A stretch of 64,000 nt of DNA from Ulota crispa (taxonomy: Eukaryota; Streptophyta; Bryopsida; Orthotrichales; Orthotrichaceae). The stretch is taken from the NCBI GenBank assembly GCA_963920765.1, contig OY987245.1, positions 10,928,727 through 10,992,726 of the forward strand, in the 5' to 3' direction. Each line of letters opens with the position of its first letter. The first letter of the stretch is position 1. The position numbers were made by a program, and so were the translations under genes. The notes under the pieces were generated by a model. The model was not told the origin of the DNA, did no database searches, and saw nothing but the letters and a program-made list of their open reading frames with translations. Below, one piece after another: positions 33,946 through 46,990 of the stretch.

Positions 33946-36900
33946 ATGCCATTCGATATGTATAGCTTTCCAAGATCTCTCACTCTGGAGACATCCTCGG
34001 AGGCACTAAAGAAGACCCACGACTCCGTCGTTACATCGGGTGACAACGGTAGCATTGATTACGAGAGGCTGATGGAAGCCAGGCCGCGTCAAATTGAGAC
34101 TCATCGCTCCCTTGATGAGATGTCTCTCAACGATATCATTTCGTCGGGTCTTTCGTCACCTCGTCCTCCTCGGCAGTTGGAGACGGTCAAGAGCTCCGAG
34201 TGCTTGGAGGCGCTGTTGTCTCCCAGCATTCGATCCTCGGCCGGAACTCCTCGTGAACATCATGCTTTTGAGCCTCATCCCATGATCGGGGACGCATGGG
34301 AAGCGTTAAGAAGGTCGGTCGTGTTCTTTAGGAACAAGCCAGTGGGAACTATTGCGGCTTTGGATCCCACCGAAGATTCTCTCAATTACAATCAGGTTTG
34401 CTTGTCGTTAACCCTTATTCTTTCATGTTCTCTCTAAAGGTGTTGATTGGATTCGGTAGGAGTACACACGATGAACTGATGAATAATGCGATCTGGTCAT
34501 TAACTTCTTAATTATGCAGAGCTATCACGCAAGGCCGTGTTTTTTGGTGTGCTACACGTGCATTATTTTAAGGTTTTTTTCTGTGACTTGTGAAAATAAT
34601 CTACAAAAGAGATTTGATATAGTGCGTTTGACGGTGAGGCAAGTACGCCCTTCGGTTATTTAGAATCTATTGTATGTGGAACTTGAGAGTTCCTAATAAT
34701 TATTTTACCTATCGAACCGAATAAAACTGTTCAGTCCTTCACGTCACAAGTTGCTCAAGGTGGATAACTTGTGTTACTCGGGTCTATCATGTAAATGATA
34801 TAAGGATTGGCGACCATGTACTTGCTTATTTTTTTTTTACTGTGACGTATTAAATTCTAGTAAAGCAGCTCGACTTGGTTTAGAACTGTTTCTGTATTAT
34901 CTACATGCCCATTCAACAACTTCTTGGGGGATGTTGTGTTGGTAATTTAACAGTAGTTATGATGAAGAGAGTGTAACGCAGTGAGTGCGTTCTTGATGGA
35001 TTTTTGACTGGCGAAGATTCTGCTGGAACGTGGTATCGTATCTTTGTGTTGGGTTTGTTTCAAATCCCAGGATCTGACATAATCTGTTTTCAGGTGTTTG
35101 TGAGAGACTTTGTACCCAGTGCCTTGGCGTTTCTCATGAATGGCGAGCCGGAAATAGTAAAAAACTTCTTGTTGAAGACTTTGCGTCTTCAGTCCATAGA
35201 GAAGCGTATCGACTGTTTTACTTTGGGTGAAGGTGTTATGCCTGCAAGTTTCAAGGTAACTATTGTTTCTGGCAATCCGTTTTTATCACTTTCACGCTAA
35301 ACTTCGTATATCACTTTAGGAGAGCGTTTTGTCCTGAAGGATTTCTTAGAGACTGTTTGCTGTCTGTTGCTTACCGATGAAGTTGTTCATGCAGGTTCTT
35401 CACGATCCTTCTCGTAAAACAGATACAATGATTGCTGATTTTGGCGAGAGTGCAATTGGAAGGGTTGCTCCTGTAGATTCTGGTTTTTGGTGGATCATTC
35501 TTCTTCGTGCTTACACAAAATCCACAGGGGACCACACGCTAGCAGACATGGTGGACTGTCAAAGAGGAATGAGGCTAATTTTGACCTTGTGTCTTGCGGA
35601 TGGATTTGATACTTTCCCAACCCTTTTATGCGCTGATGGCTGCTGTATGGTGGATCGTCGGATGGTAAGTGTATCTGAAGCTCTTGTGAGTGTATTGCTG
35701 TGGATGCCAGCTGAATCCGAGATAAATATACTTCACTGCTTGTGACCAGTTTATTGAGGGAATGCCTATGAGTAGTCTAGCCCTTTATAGTATTTTCCCA
35801 CTGTAAAACGTGTATACTTACCTACAGAGCTTTTCTTACACCTCTGGAGCATGCGCATGTGCGCGCATGCACACATATACAGCCGTAATTATTTTCAGTT
35901 GATGTCCCAACGAGGTTTTTGAATGATTCTTTTTACAGGGTATTTATGGTTATCCAATTGAAATTCAAAGCATGTTTTTTATGGCTCTGCGATCTGCTAA
36001 GAGTCTTATCAAGGCCGAAGGGGAAGGTAAAGAGTTTCTGGAAAGGATTGACAAGCGACTTCACGCCCTAAGCTTTCACATGCGCGAGTACTTTTGGTTG
36101 GACCATCTACAGCTTAATAATATTTACCGATTCAAAACAGAGGAGTACTCACATACAGCGGTCAATAAGTTCAATGTCCTCCCGGATTCTATTCCAGACT
36201 GGATTTTTGACTTCCTGCCTTTGAAAGGCGGTTTCTTTATTGGAAACGTCAGTCCTGCTCGAATGGACTTCCGTTGGTTTGCCATCGGCAATTTTATGGC
36301 TATCCTATCATCTCTTGCAACTTCTGAGCAGGCGTCCGCCGTCATGGATTTACTCGAAGCTAGATGGCCAGAGCTTGTAGGTGACATGCCTCTTAAGGTT
36401 TCCTACCCTGCCATGGAGGGGCATGAGTGGCGCATTGTCACGGGATGTGACCCGAAGAACACTAGATGGAGCTATCACAACGCTGGATCTTGGCCAGGTA
36501 TAGTCTTCTCTTTCATTTTTTGCTATGATTATATTTTTTTAGTTCTCTGCTTGCGCCTTGTTTCATCCTGTTCGTTGTGTCCGAAATACATCGTACTTTG
36601 TTATCATTTAGATTATCCTCGAAGCTCTCAAATGGTCAATAGTGGCCGCTTTTATAACTATAGGAGTGTATTGATAATTAGAAGTCATCAAAGAAGAAAA
36701 ACTAATGCATGAATAGAAAGAAGAATATATATCCTACATTCTTAAACAGTAAGGATATATCTGAAGCTTCTATAATTAATGTATAGCTCCCAAAGTGAAC
36801 TCTCTATTTGTTTCTCGGGCACTTGGGAGTTAAGAACACGAGTCTTTTTGCTACTTCTGAGCGGTGGTGAGATAGTTCCCATTGTAGCAGTAGTTAGTTT

Positions 36901-37349
36901 GGGCAGCGTCGCAATTGGCGGTTTGAAACTTGATATTCATTACTGCGAACTAAGATTACGTAGTTGCTTCCGTGAATTCTGGAGTCAAACTGCACCTTTG
37001 GGGGTCCTGATTTGCGTTAAAGTCTTATGTTTATTTGATCATGTTGTGCGCAGTTATTCTTTGGATGCTGACTGCAGCCTGCATCAAGGCGGGCAGGCCT
37101 CAAATTGCAAGACGGGCTATTGAGCAGGTTGAGACCAGACTATCCAAGGATGGATGGCCAGAGTATTACGATGGCAAGTTGGGCCGATACATTGGAAAGC
37201 AGGCTCGCAAATTCCAAACCTGGAGTATTGCTGGGTATCTTGTTGCTAAGATGATGTTAGAGGATCCTTCGCACTTGGGAATGATAGGACTCGAAGAGGA
37301 TAAAAAGATGAAGCCCTCTCTCACTAGGTCCGCATCATGGACAGCTTAA
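33946..37349 (+). CDS. CINV: Alkaline/neutral invertase, cytosolic type (GH100), 578 aa, 5 coding exons
   Basis: Exons: 33946-34395, 35094-35255, 35395-35664, 35939-36497, 37054-37349; all joins keep frame. The enzyme splits sucrose into glucose and fructose at neutral pH in the cytosol. The GH100 region runs from about residue 115 ([20 protein letters not shown]) to the end, with [80 protein letters not shown] and [20 protein letters not shown]. The catalytic acids are expected at D232 and E457. There is no transit peptide, so the cytosolic class fits. RSLDEMS (54-60) and the C-terminal RSASWTA (572-578) resemble 14-3-3-related phosphosites known in Arabidopsis CINV1. An unusual point is HNAGSWP (474-480) where HNGGSWP is usual. 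Its promoter-leader is shared with RecQ. Confidence 0.95.
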
Positions 37350-38698
37350 CAAAAATCAGAAGCCTCATAGCTGTATTAGTATCCTATCATAAAAACCCTT
37401 TTTAGTTCAAGACTTTTAAAACTGCGGGTGGCAGTTTGCACAATCAGAAGAAGCTGAGCCAGGGGTGGGAGGGGGGTGGTCATCTTCCTCTATTATTATT
37501 GTCTTCTTGAACGAAGAGAAAGTTAGAGAGCTCTCTCCGACGGAAGTTCTCGATGATACCTGAACTTGTGACGGAGAATTATTTATGAGAGAAGGGCAAA
37601 TGCTTGTACAACAATCCATTCATGAACAAAGTCGTGATAGACAAGGAGAAGAATAACGACCGAAGATTTTCTTCATTCGGGAAAGAGTACAAGAAGGGGG
37701 TATTGAGGAATGGAAAATATAAAGAGCAAGAGGAGGAAAGTGGCGCAAGGATGGGACAAGTGTATGGAAAGCTTTGGGTCATCCTGGCCTCCCTGTGAGG
37801 TAAGGAAATTTTAACGTTTCCTAGGGAGGTAAGACTGCTGACTCAACAACCGTGGCTCCATTTTGTTACGAGGGAAGGGCAGCTAGAAAGATGACATGAG
37901 GATGTATGCAATGCAATGCCGAATGACTAATTATGGGACGGCTTTAGCAGAGATAGTTAGAATGCCGGAGCAGGTTGTCATGAAGAAACTGGGCCATACT
38001 AGGACCTCCTAGACTCTGGTTACATGCTCTCCTTGCCCTTTGAGCATATTCAAAAATTTTAAACGTGTCATGGGAAGCCTGCTTTTAACGTTGTTGCTGC
38101 ATGTATTCATTGCTGGTTGCACGCACCCTGATAGTGCTCGGGATACTGATCATTACAGTTTGTGAAATTGGGGTGTGCAATTTCAATTCCTTTTCAAACA
38201 AGGATAATAATGATAAGAATAATAATAATAATAATAGTGAGCCCCTATTTTATAGTTGGCTAATCAACATCTTCAAATTTGGTCTTCTAGGAGTAAATCA
38301 TAAATTCTTCGACTCCAATATGTGTTGAAGATTTTGAGTCCAACGAATTCGGTAATCGGCCTACTGTGGCTGGAATTTGCTTGATTTTTTTACATACTCA
38401 TTTCTTTGTGCTTCTGAAGGAGTGGCATGGTCTGTGTTTTATTTGGATTTGTGCTCGCAAGGTGCGGTTTGTGGAGGTGGGAACTTCACGTATGAAGGTT
38501 TTGTAAGTGCATTGCATTTAGGGGATGCAAAGAAGACTGAAAGTTATTCGTAGGAAGTTGGGTTAATCAACTCATGGGCATAACCTTTTTGCAACATATG
38601 AAGTTCTTCATATCTATGTAGAATAGATTGTGTTCCAACTGTAACACAAGCATTACAAATAGGTTGAATAGGCATGTATGCAATTTATACCAACAAGA
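37350..38698 (+). other. Invertase 3' flank and spacer, no gene seen
   Basis: The 3' untranslated region must lie at the start of this stretch. Further on there are only short frames, an ATA/AAT-rich run at 38205-38236 and no inverted-repeat ends. The frames at 37579-37798 on both strands have no recognisable product. Confidence 0.5.
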
Positions 38699-38856
38699 CA
38701 CTACAAAAGAAATTGTGTCCTAATTGACATGTTCAAATTGACTAAATGTGTAAAAAATGACAAAAAAATTGTCGAATTGGACAATTTCTGTAAATTTTGC
38801 CATGTTGATTTGGACATGTTTTTGTCATTTTGGACAGTTTTCCTTTAAATTCTAGT
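38699..38856. mobile_element. CACTA-like MITE, inverted relative of 29595-29737
   Basis: It begins CACTACAAAAGAAATTG and holds the words AATTGACATGTTCAAATTGA and TTTGTCATTTTGGACAGTT in the order expected for the reverse orientation. The right end is degraded (TTCCTTTAAATTCTAG). Confidence 0.6.
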
Positions 38857-38892
38857 ATATAGAAGTCACATTTACAAAGGTGTTCAATGTGG

Positions 38893-39034
38893 ATTACTAG
38901 AAAATGGAACCCTAGTCAACATTTTTTTGTTGATTGGGATGATTTGATTTAGACATTTTGAATAGAGTTGTGTTGATTAGGATGTGCTTGTGTTGATTAG
39001 AATCGCTTGATTGGGGCCTTGTTTTCTACTAGTG
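38893..39034. mobile_element. MITE with ACTAGAAAA-type ends
   Basis: The left end ACTAGAAAATGGAACCC is loosely complementary to the right end GGCCTTGTTTTCTACTAGT. The interior repeats GTTGATTRGGATG three times. The ends resemble those of the CACTA-like elements here. Confidence 0.4.
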
Positions 39035-39221
39035 GGAGGACAAAGAATTGATGGATTTCAAGGTCATTGTACATGATGAGAGGTTTAGAGAGAACATAAA
39101 ATGAGAGAGGAATTGGCAAGTAATTGTTGGTAAGGTATTAGAGGTGACATCACAAATGCAAACCTATCACTAGTAACAAGAACCCTTATAAAAAGGAAAA
39201 GAAGTGAAGTAGGACATACAA

Positions 39222-39642
39222 TAGGGGTAGTCACACCTTCACCCCATTCTCAATCTTCATAGAATGAGGATGTGGCACTCTCTCCTTGATTTGCAAAAGC
39301 CTAATTTGTCAAAGATTGAGAAGTCTTTTTTCTTTTCCTTCAGAGAAGAAGAATGGTCATGAAAAAGATTTTGCACATGAAATTTTTACCAATATGTCTC
39401 TTTTTCATCTCACTTTTCCTACTTTAACCCTCTTGTAGCTGGAGATCTCAATTGAGTGTCTGAATGTAACTTGCTTTCTTACAAGATCACCATTTTCTAG
39501 ATAAACTCATTCTCTTCACCATCCCCAAAAGGGGAGTTACACTTTCTTTGTTTAGAAGTGCTCCCATTAACTCCTATTTCCACTCCAAAACTTCTCAATC
39601 TTTAAAAAGTTTCATTCTCGAAGGTGTGACTACCCCTGGTGA
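39222..39642. repeat. Inverted-repeat element, about 420 bp
   Basis: AGGGGTAGTCACACCTTC at 39225-39242 is repeated as its complement at 39621-39640. The interior carries no recognised coding sequence. No target duplication is clear. Confidence 0.5.
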
Positions 39643-39871
39643 CAATAGTTGCTTTTGAGGCAGCTTTTGCCTACATCCAATTCGGAGTGCATCCCATAGA
39701 TTGACCAGTTTATAGGTCGCTCTATATCTCACAATTGAAGTATAGACCTGTAATTGTTGTTGTATGTGCAAAAGGGGATGGAGTTTGAGCAATGTTATTA
39801 GAGAATGAAGATGAAAAACATGTGATGTTAACCTTTTATGGGGGTGGGATAAAAGATGAACCCAGCTTTAT

Positions 39872-40758
39872 CCCCTAAATGCCTGAGGGTACATTTCTCG
39901 GTTCAAGATGGTATTTTTGAGGTTTTAGAACTGTCTCTGTTAAACAAACGTTGAAACAAAGTTGTAACTGTAGGATCTTGAACTTCAAGACATTTAGATG
40001 GTGTTGCCAAAAAAAATCTAAAAAAATCACACACATGTTAAGATGTTTGTGATTGAGTGTGGATGAGTATGGAATTTTTTGGTTTTTTTTGGAGTTGCTT
40101 GCAACTTCTAATACAAAATGACAGTTCTTGTGTACAAAATTGGGAAACAAATACTTGTGAAGATTTAGTATTTGATATTGTTACTTCAAAACTAATGACT
40201 CCTCTTCCAAACCCATTACCACAATTTCACAAATGAGCTTGCAATGCAATTGTCAAAGAGCTACCACCTAATCCAAAGAAAATGTTTAACTCCAATTACT
40301 GACCAAAAATAATTAAGAATGAAATAGAATTCAACAATGAATGAATTCCAATTTATATAACAAAAACATTCCAAGTGAAATTAGTCCAAAAATACACTTA
40401 ACTTTTCTTAGATGATAAAATTTCAATAAAATGGCCCTCACAACCCAAGGGAGTGCCCAAGGGAAAGCTTGACTTCATTCTCAACTTGCTGCCCTCTTTC
40501 CAATGTCGCAACTTGTCATAGGCTTTTTAGTGACGCTATTTGTCACACCTTTTGGTGCGCAAGAGGTATGCTTGCAATTAAGGTTCCACCAAAAACATCT
40601 AGAATGTAGTACAAAGGACATTGAGATTGAACATTGAAGTTCACTTCAAACCAGAGCTTCTCCACAAAAAAACAAAAAACAAAAAATCAAATCTTTACTT
40701 TTGGCAAGGTCTCAAAGTTTCATCAACACCCCAATTTGGTGCGTCAAACATTTAGGGG
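39872..40758. mobile_element. TTAA-family element, 0.89 kb
   Basis: The ends are CCCCTAAATGCCTGAGG and CATTTAGGGG. The right flank is TTAA (40759-40762), the left flank TTAT, a one-base change. No coding sequence recognised. Confidence 0.65.
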
Positions 40759-40849
40759 TTAAAGCACAACTATACAGTATCATAAAGAAAGTATATGTGA
40801 GCCCTCTTATGGCATTCAAAGAAGTTTGTACAATTAAAAAAAATTAGGC

Positions 40850-41270
40850 ATTTTATTCTCCTATTGTTGATATCTGATTCTTGTGCAATCCTAATCAAGC
40901 ATACCAAACTTTAGTTACTAAAAACCAAAATATTAGTTTTGGCAAATTATTTTAAATGAAGTTCATGGTTTTACATGATAATTGATTAAAAAAATTGGTG
41001 ATGAACTTTTTGAGATTTGATAGCATGGATATGTAGAAAACATCCATACGCACATCTTTCCTTCTAACAAACATCTTCAAAAGGTTTCAAAATTCTTTCT
41101 ATAGAGATTTTAATGATGGGATGAACACACCAAATTTAGTAAGATAGATATTTCTTCATGGCAATTAAATTTTTCTATTTCACTCACACATTATGATTAA
41201 GTTTGGAATCACATGGGATGAATTTTTGGTTCAAATGGCCTTAACATGCTTCTGTTTTTTGGAAATGATA
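40850..41270 (+). repeat. Partial relative of the large foldback at 59457-60198
   Basis: The stretch shares long words with 59490-59860, for example CACATCTTTCCTTCTAACAA, with the intervening sequence also alignable. Only one arm was recognised here. Confidence 0.6.
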
Positions 41271-42766
41271 GTGCCAAATTTGTACCAATTATATATATTA
41301 TGGCCAAAAATAAGCATTATTTTGACAAATGTGCTAAACTCATAACCCCCTATTTTTGATAAAATTCTAGATGATACTTCCAAATTTAAGTTTAGATGAC
41401 AATAACATACTAAATATATTAAGAAATGATTTTTTGTCCAGAGTTGACATGAGTGTACCAAAATGTGGTCTCATCATAATATTTATTTGCAAAAAAAATC
41501 TAGCATTCTTTGAAATATATATATTAAAGTGGGCCTCAATATCAATGGCCTCAATTCCTTGCAATGTGAGGAGAAACCAAAAGAAAGCTTGATAGATAAC
41601 AAAACCAATCAAAAAAAGAATAAAGTAGCAAGCTTTTGATATTCATATAGGACAAACTTTTTGGCCTCATTATTGACAATTTCAACCAATGAAATGGTTC
41701 AGAGGTTTGCAAGTATCCATGGAATATATGAGGTTGAATTGGTAAGGAAGGGCAAGTATGGATTTAGAATATGATGGGAGTGCTAGAAAACATTGGTTGT
41801 TTGGATTTAGGAGGTTTTGCTGTTGCTCATGCACTTGCCTCTTGTGCGTGCCTCTCCAAATGAGTTCTTTTCAACCCTACTTTTAAGTTTATAAAATTTG
41901 ATGTTTGTGATTGAATGACAATGATTAAATGTTTAAGATTTTTGAAAGATAGCTAGTTTTAGAATTAGAACTTGTATGCCTAAATCTTTTTAATACAATT
42001 GAGTATATTTATTTTAATTTTAAATCTCAACTTAGTTTTGAGAAGTTAAGAAAAATCCTTGGCTTTTACATGGTGAAGAGCTATACTAAGCTCAATTCAT
42101 ACTAAGGATGCATAAATATATCATTATAGGTTCTAAAACAACAACTTTTATAGCAATAAAAAAATCTAAATGGTAAAAGATTTGGGTTCATAAATAATTA
42201 TTTAAGTGCAAAAATAATATTGTGGGAATAAAAACCACTCCACTTGTGTGAATGGAGGATAATTACCCAAATAGCTTCCAAAACTCCTTAATCTTTGTCT
42301 CTTAGTGTGAGTTGACCCTAAGTGCAAGAGTACATGTGCTCACATCTTAATGGCAGTTCACACTTCACACTACCGGTACCTCCCACGTCCAGTTTGTGCA
42401 AGTCCCACCTCAATGCAAGTCTTTGGCTTTTGTTGAATTACAAAGGGCACAAATTGTTAATAAAGAAGACTTTGAATATTTTGTGCAATAAAAAACTGAT
42501 ATGACTAAGGCTCAAAGTTTAATCAAGTAAAATGCTTGACCCCACTACTGAACAAAGTCCCACCTTTCTAGTGTCAGTATTTCCAAAATATGTTGCCACA
42601 TAAATATTTTTAAAGTGGATCAAGGTATAGAGCTTGGGACATAGTGTGAATTACCAAGTCCCAACTTTAGCTCTTCACTAATGAAGTTTTTAGATTTAAG
42701 TGATACTTGAGACACAAATCCAAGGGTCATTTTTTGACAATCTTTTACACAAAACCAGCATTAAAA
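41271..42766. other. AT-rich spacer, no gene or element resolved
   Basis: Only short frames are present, including the overlapping pair at 41371-41612, and none has a recognisable product. No inverted ends or tandem repeats stand out. Confidence 0.4.
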
Positions 42767-42893
42767 GGGAACAATGTCAATTTGGACATTCTTTGTCAAT
42801 TTGGACGGTTGATTTGGACATTTTTTTCTCATTGTGATCATTTTTTTGTCATTTTGGACACATTTAGTCAATTTGGTCACTACTAAAAAATAA
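42767..42893. mobile_element. CACTA-like MITE relative
   Basis: It shares the words GTCAATTTGGACA and TTTTTTGTCATTTTGGACAC with 29595-29737, and its right end reads GGTCACTACTAAAAAA, a decayed terminus. Confidence 0.5.
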
Positions 42894-43073
42894 ATAATCA
42901 ATTGAAGGATAAAATAGGCTACGTCTAAATAGCAAAAATGAAGAGATTGCGTGCAATACAATTTATTTGGGAGAATATTTGACACTATGCCTTTTCTTTG
43001 AAATAGATGAAATTGCCAAATTCCTCCACAATCTTTCATAATTTGCTTATGACATTTGTGTCCATGGATGTAA

Positions 43074-43566
43074 GAGCATCTCCACCCTTACTAGCTAAAT
43101 GCGCTAAAAGTTCACATCTATTTTTGAAGAACCCTCAAAATTCTTGTCTTCCACTAGAAGAAAAACAAGGATAAACAACTCCACAAATCACAACGACTAG
43201 GTCACCAAAACTACCTTGCAACTCCACAAACAACTGCACAACAACTGCATGACTAGATTGTAGTTGTGCAAATGTTGTGGAGATGTTGTGCAGTTGCAAG
43301 GCAATTTTGGTGACCTAGTCATTTATCCTTGTTTTTCTTCTAGTGCTCCACCCTTGCTCACCAAAAGTGTCCCATAAATAATCAATTGATCAATCACCTA
43401 ATGGGGTACAAGATAAAGTTCACTAAACTTAAGATGAATAATGTTTTCAAGGACCGTTATTTGACACTCTAGTATTGAGTACCATGAGATTATTGAGAGG
43501 CCCCAAACACTTATTATCCAAGTATGGTGAGTGTCAAACCCTTAGCTTGTAAGGGTGGAGATGCTC
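43074..43566. mobile_element. Harbinger-like MITE with a nested CACTA-like MITE
   Basis: It starts GAGCATCTCCACCCTTAC and ends with the complement GTAAGGGTGGAGATGCTC. TAA flanks both sides (43071-43073, 43567-43569). A second element is inserted at 43152-43345. Confidence 0.88.
43152..43345. mobile_element. CACTA-like MITE inside a Harbinger-like MITE
   Basis: The ends CACTAGAAGAAAAACAAGG and CCTTGTTTTTCTTCTAGTG are exact inverted repeats. The interior folds back through CTAGGTCACCAAAACTACCTT and complement and through CAACTGCACAAC words. Its ends match those at 1472. The 3-base flanks are TTC and CTC, so the target duplication is imperfect. Confidence 0.82.
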
Positions 43567-43582
43567 TAAATAACTCCATTAA

Positions 43583-44282
43583 CCCTTGAGTGCCCCAGTG
43601 CCTCAAATATGGCCTCACATGATTTCAAAGGCTTGCTTGAGGTAGTGGATCTAATTTTTTGATCTTGCTATAAACTACAATTATGAAGACATGCAAGTTG
43701 TTCATGCCAATGGAGTAATGGCAAGGAAAGCCAAATGTTGTATAAGTGATGCAAGAGATTTGATTGGGTGAAACATCATACGAGGCGTGGTGGCAAGCAA
43801 CCTTTTACAAGCTGCAACCAGTCAATATCCCTTGCAAGCTTCCTTGTGAGTGCTTTGTGGTAGCGGGAAATTTGTTGGCAAGGGTTCAAGCTTTTTCTAA
43901 ACCCTTATTATGGCAACCATCGCCAATTGTGCTGGTCATTGTTTTCCATGCAATAGCAATTTGAAGTCCTAAAACTTGACATAAAAAGAAATGTGCAATC
44001 TTCAATAATTTACAAGTGTGTGCATTCACATCTAATCTTGCTGCTCACAAAATTTGAGATGAATCATGGACTTATAGGATTTTGTAAAAATCACAAAGTA
44101 TCAACTACCTGCCAAAAAACAAGATTTTACCATCACATATTATCTAGTCAAATATTATAATCTCCCATTTTCCACAATAAATTACTTTTTGTGGATCATC
44201 CAAGCAATTGAGATACAATACATCAAAGTTACAGGTCTCCCAAAAACCTGATTTTGGTGAATATGGCCTGGGCGCTTAGGGG
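43583..44282. mobile_element. TTAA-family element, 0.7 kb
   Basis: It starts CCCTTGAGTGCCCCAGTGCC after TTAA (43579-43582) and ends GGCCTGGGCGCTTAGGGG before TTAA (44283-44286). The interior shows no recognised product. Confidence 0.82.
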
Positions 44283-44286
44283 TTAA

Positions 44287-45600
44287 TCTAGCAAAAGATC
44301 AATTTCTGCACTGCCTGGATTTTCTTTTAAACATCCGTCAACCTAATTGGGTCATAGTGTGCATTGACCCCCACTCCAAATCAATGATAACCCTAAAAAC
44401 ACGGGATTCTGCTGGCCACGTCAACAAACACAGCCTTGGTTGACTTGGGACCTGCTCCGTCCAGAAGGTGGCAACATTCGAAGAGGAATTCAAAGAGGAA
44501 TTTTGGGGCTCGGTATACTGCACATACGTGTTTGTAGGGCCAGGGTGGAAAAGCTCAATGTTTTTTCAAACAAAGTAAAAGTAACAATTTGTCCATATTA
44601 TTTAATCGGTCGGTTTAATTATCCTCTCATGTTTCCAAGCTCAAAGTAAAAGTCATGTTGGTCTTGAATTGGAAAACTCATTAATGATGAACAAATTTGC
44701 GATGTATAATTGTTTGTCTTTATTGAGATCTCTAATTTGAGGACCAGCATGGAAGTATGCTTCTTATGAGGCTTTCTCAATCCAAATATGTATATCAAAA
44801 TTTCAAATTCAAGACCAAACCACACCAAAAAAAAATGGTGTTTCAAAAACAATGTCTTATATATATATAAAAAAAGAGAGCTAGTGGCAGCATTTACTTT
44901 AAAATAAAAAGTAGATTCTTTGAATTTTTACACTCAACTATTTGAAGTGTTTCAAATTGACATTTTTTAGTTTTTCTAAATGATTTTACTCAACGTCTTA
45001 CCCTTGAATGATGAAGAGGTTGTTTTTAATAAAACAAGGCATGGAACGTTGAGCAAAGTAGTAGTCCCCCAATTTTCCAAAAGTTTACTAGTTCATCCGT
45101 TTCAAACCGGCTGTTTTGGTCCCAACATCAATCTCTCTCAATGACAATCTCTTAATTCTTACCATTTTCTGCCATTTCAAAAATGTGAGCTTTTCCACCA
45201 TTGCCCCACAAACACATTTTGACAACGCTCCCAATGCAAATTTTGGTGCAGAAAATCATGGTACATACAGTTGGCCTTTCCCTTTTGACAAATACGCCTT
45301 GGCAATGAAAGAAAACCTGCAGTTTGCTCTGGCCTGCTTTGAAAATGGCATCCCCCTTTTCAGAGCAGAAAACTGGGACGAAGGAAAATGGGGTAGCTGG
45401 GGTTGACGTAATCTTGAAATCTCGAAAAGAGCCGTTCAAAAGTGCAAGTTTGGTCCACCGCTACCGGACAGGTTTGACAAAATTGGAAATCCCCCCGTTG
45501 ACGCCCTTCGACCCTCACCCCCGAATTTCAAAACCCTCTCCGGCGGAGTTCTCCAAAAATGCGGCCATGTTTTAGCCCACCTGAATTTGAATTACTGACA
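44287..45600. other. Spacer, no gene seen
   Basis: Frames at 45116-45575 on both strands are somewhat longer than elsewhere, in a GC-richer patch, but match no family that could be recognised and show no splice-joinable continuation. Confidence 0.4.
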
Positions 45601-45727
45601 TAGGGTACATTCACACTTGGTGTTAGGAGGGGTATTAGCGGAGGAAAATTAGATGTATTTGGACGCACTTTTAAACTACATTTATACTGCTAATACTTCT
45701 CCTAACATCAAGTGTGAACATACTTTC
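45601..45727. mobile_element. MITE, about 127 bp, long inverted ends
   Basis: GTACATTCACACTTGGTGTT at 45605-45624 and the following GAGGGGTATTAGC have their near complement at 45689-45725. The loop is about 50 bases. No target duplication was resolved. Confidence 0.75.
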
Positions 45728-45729
45728 TA

Positions 45730-46614
45730 TGGCCTTTATTTTGTCAATAGACACTCAAAACTGTCAGTAAAAAAGTTTGAAAATTGGTCCTTTTTTATAT
45801 TTAGCCATAGGATCTTGTACTAGACTAGTATAAGAATGTGGAAAAAGTAATTCAAAACTTTGGACCACCCAAATTGCAAGATATTTGCATCTAAAGTGTA
45901 AAAAACAAACTTTTTTGCACCTTGCATGATTAGATTATTTAACTTTGAACTTTTTTGACTTAAAATCTTTGCACCACAAAGTTTTGGGGTTTATTTTATT
46001 ATGGTGGGAAATTGAGTTGAGAATCTTTGGAAAAATATCAAAACAAAAAATACTTAATTTTCATTCTTAAAAAAAATATTAGGTGGAAGAAGGTATGAAA
46101 TTGAACAAAAACTTAAATTGTTAATAACCTTGCAATGGAATTGAAATGCAATAATTCCAATGAGGGGATTGTTCTAAAAAGAAAACTTCACTCTTTCCAA
46201 CAATTTTTTTGAAAAAATGTTAAACTTGAATTCAAAAATGAACTTTATAAGATGCTTAAATTGCCCAAATAACAAGATTGTCCATAACTTTCTCATAACT
46301 AGTCCAAATGGAATGAATCAAAGCTTCAAATGTAGACAAAACTACAACCTATGAGAAGAAAATTTAAAAAGAAAAAGAAAATCAAAGTTTTTGTAAAATT
46401 TTATTTGCTGCCCGATCTCCATAATTTTTTGCTAATCTAAGCATGACTTTTGCTTTTGGGCATAGATTGGAATAAAAATTATATTCCCCAAAAGCTAGTG
46501 TGTTTTTCTATCTTCAAAAAAAGTTTCAAAAAATCAAGACAAAATTGAGGCTGTAGGTACCTGCCCAAAATCTCATTTGTCCCCCGAGGGGAAACTCAGG
46601 GACTTAGAGATTAA
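45730..46614. mobile_element. Decayed relative of the TTAA element at 24383-25438
   Basis: It shares CCATAGGATCTTG and the right subterminal CTGCCCAAAATCTCATTTGTC with the element at 24383, in the same order. The right end GACTTAGAGATTAAGC is a degraded form of the family terminus. The left end was not resolved. Confidence 0.5.
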
Positions 46615-46641
46615 GCAAAGTTCTTAGCAGACCATGCCTAA

Positions 46642-46990
46642 GAGCATCTCCACCACACATTGATAGTTTCTCTTCCTAGGGAAATGCTGTGAAATTCCTT
46701 TCCTTTGTTTTGTTAAACTGTAATTTTCCTCACCCATGCAATTAGGCAAAATAGTCCTCAACCAATAACAAAACTCCTTGTTTGAAAAAGTAGATAGAAT
46801 CTTCATCATTGCTTACTTAACCTATTAATTGACCAAGGAAAAGTAGTGTTTAGAGGAGTTGCCGTACACTAGGAAAATGCAAATTTTGCAATGCAAGAGA
46901 GAATATTTTGGAGGGTCAAAGCATTGATTGCTCTCTTTTCATCCAAAAGTGCCCCTAACATGGCATTTTGCAAGATGGGTGGAGATGCTC
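46642..46990. mobile_element. Harbinger-like MITE
   Basis: It starts GAGCATCTCCACCACA and ends GGGTGGAGATGCTC. The left flank is TAA (46639-46641) and the right flank TAC, so the target duplication has one change. Confidence 0.75.

Noticed and set aside
45116-45575. Overlapping frames of 83-96 codons on both strands
   Set aside because: No family, no splice continuation and no conservation in another copy; likely chance in a GC-richer patch.
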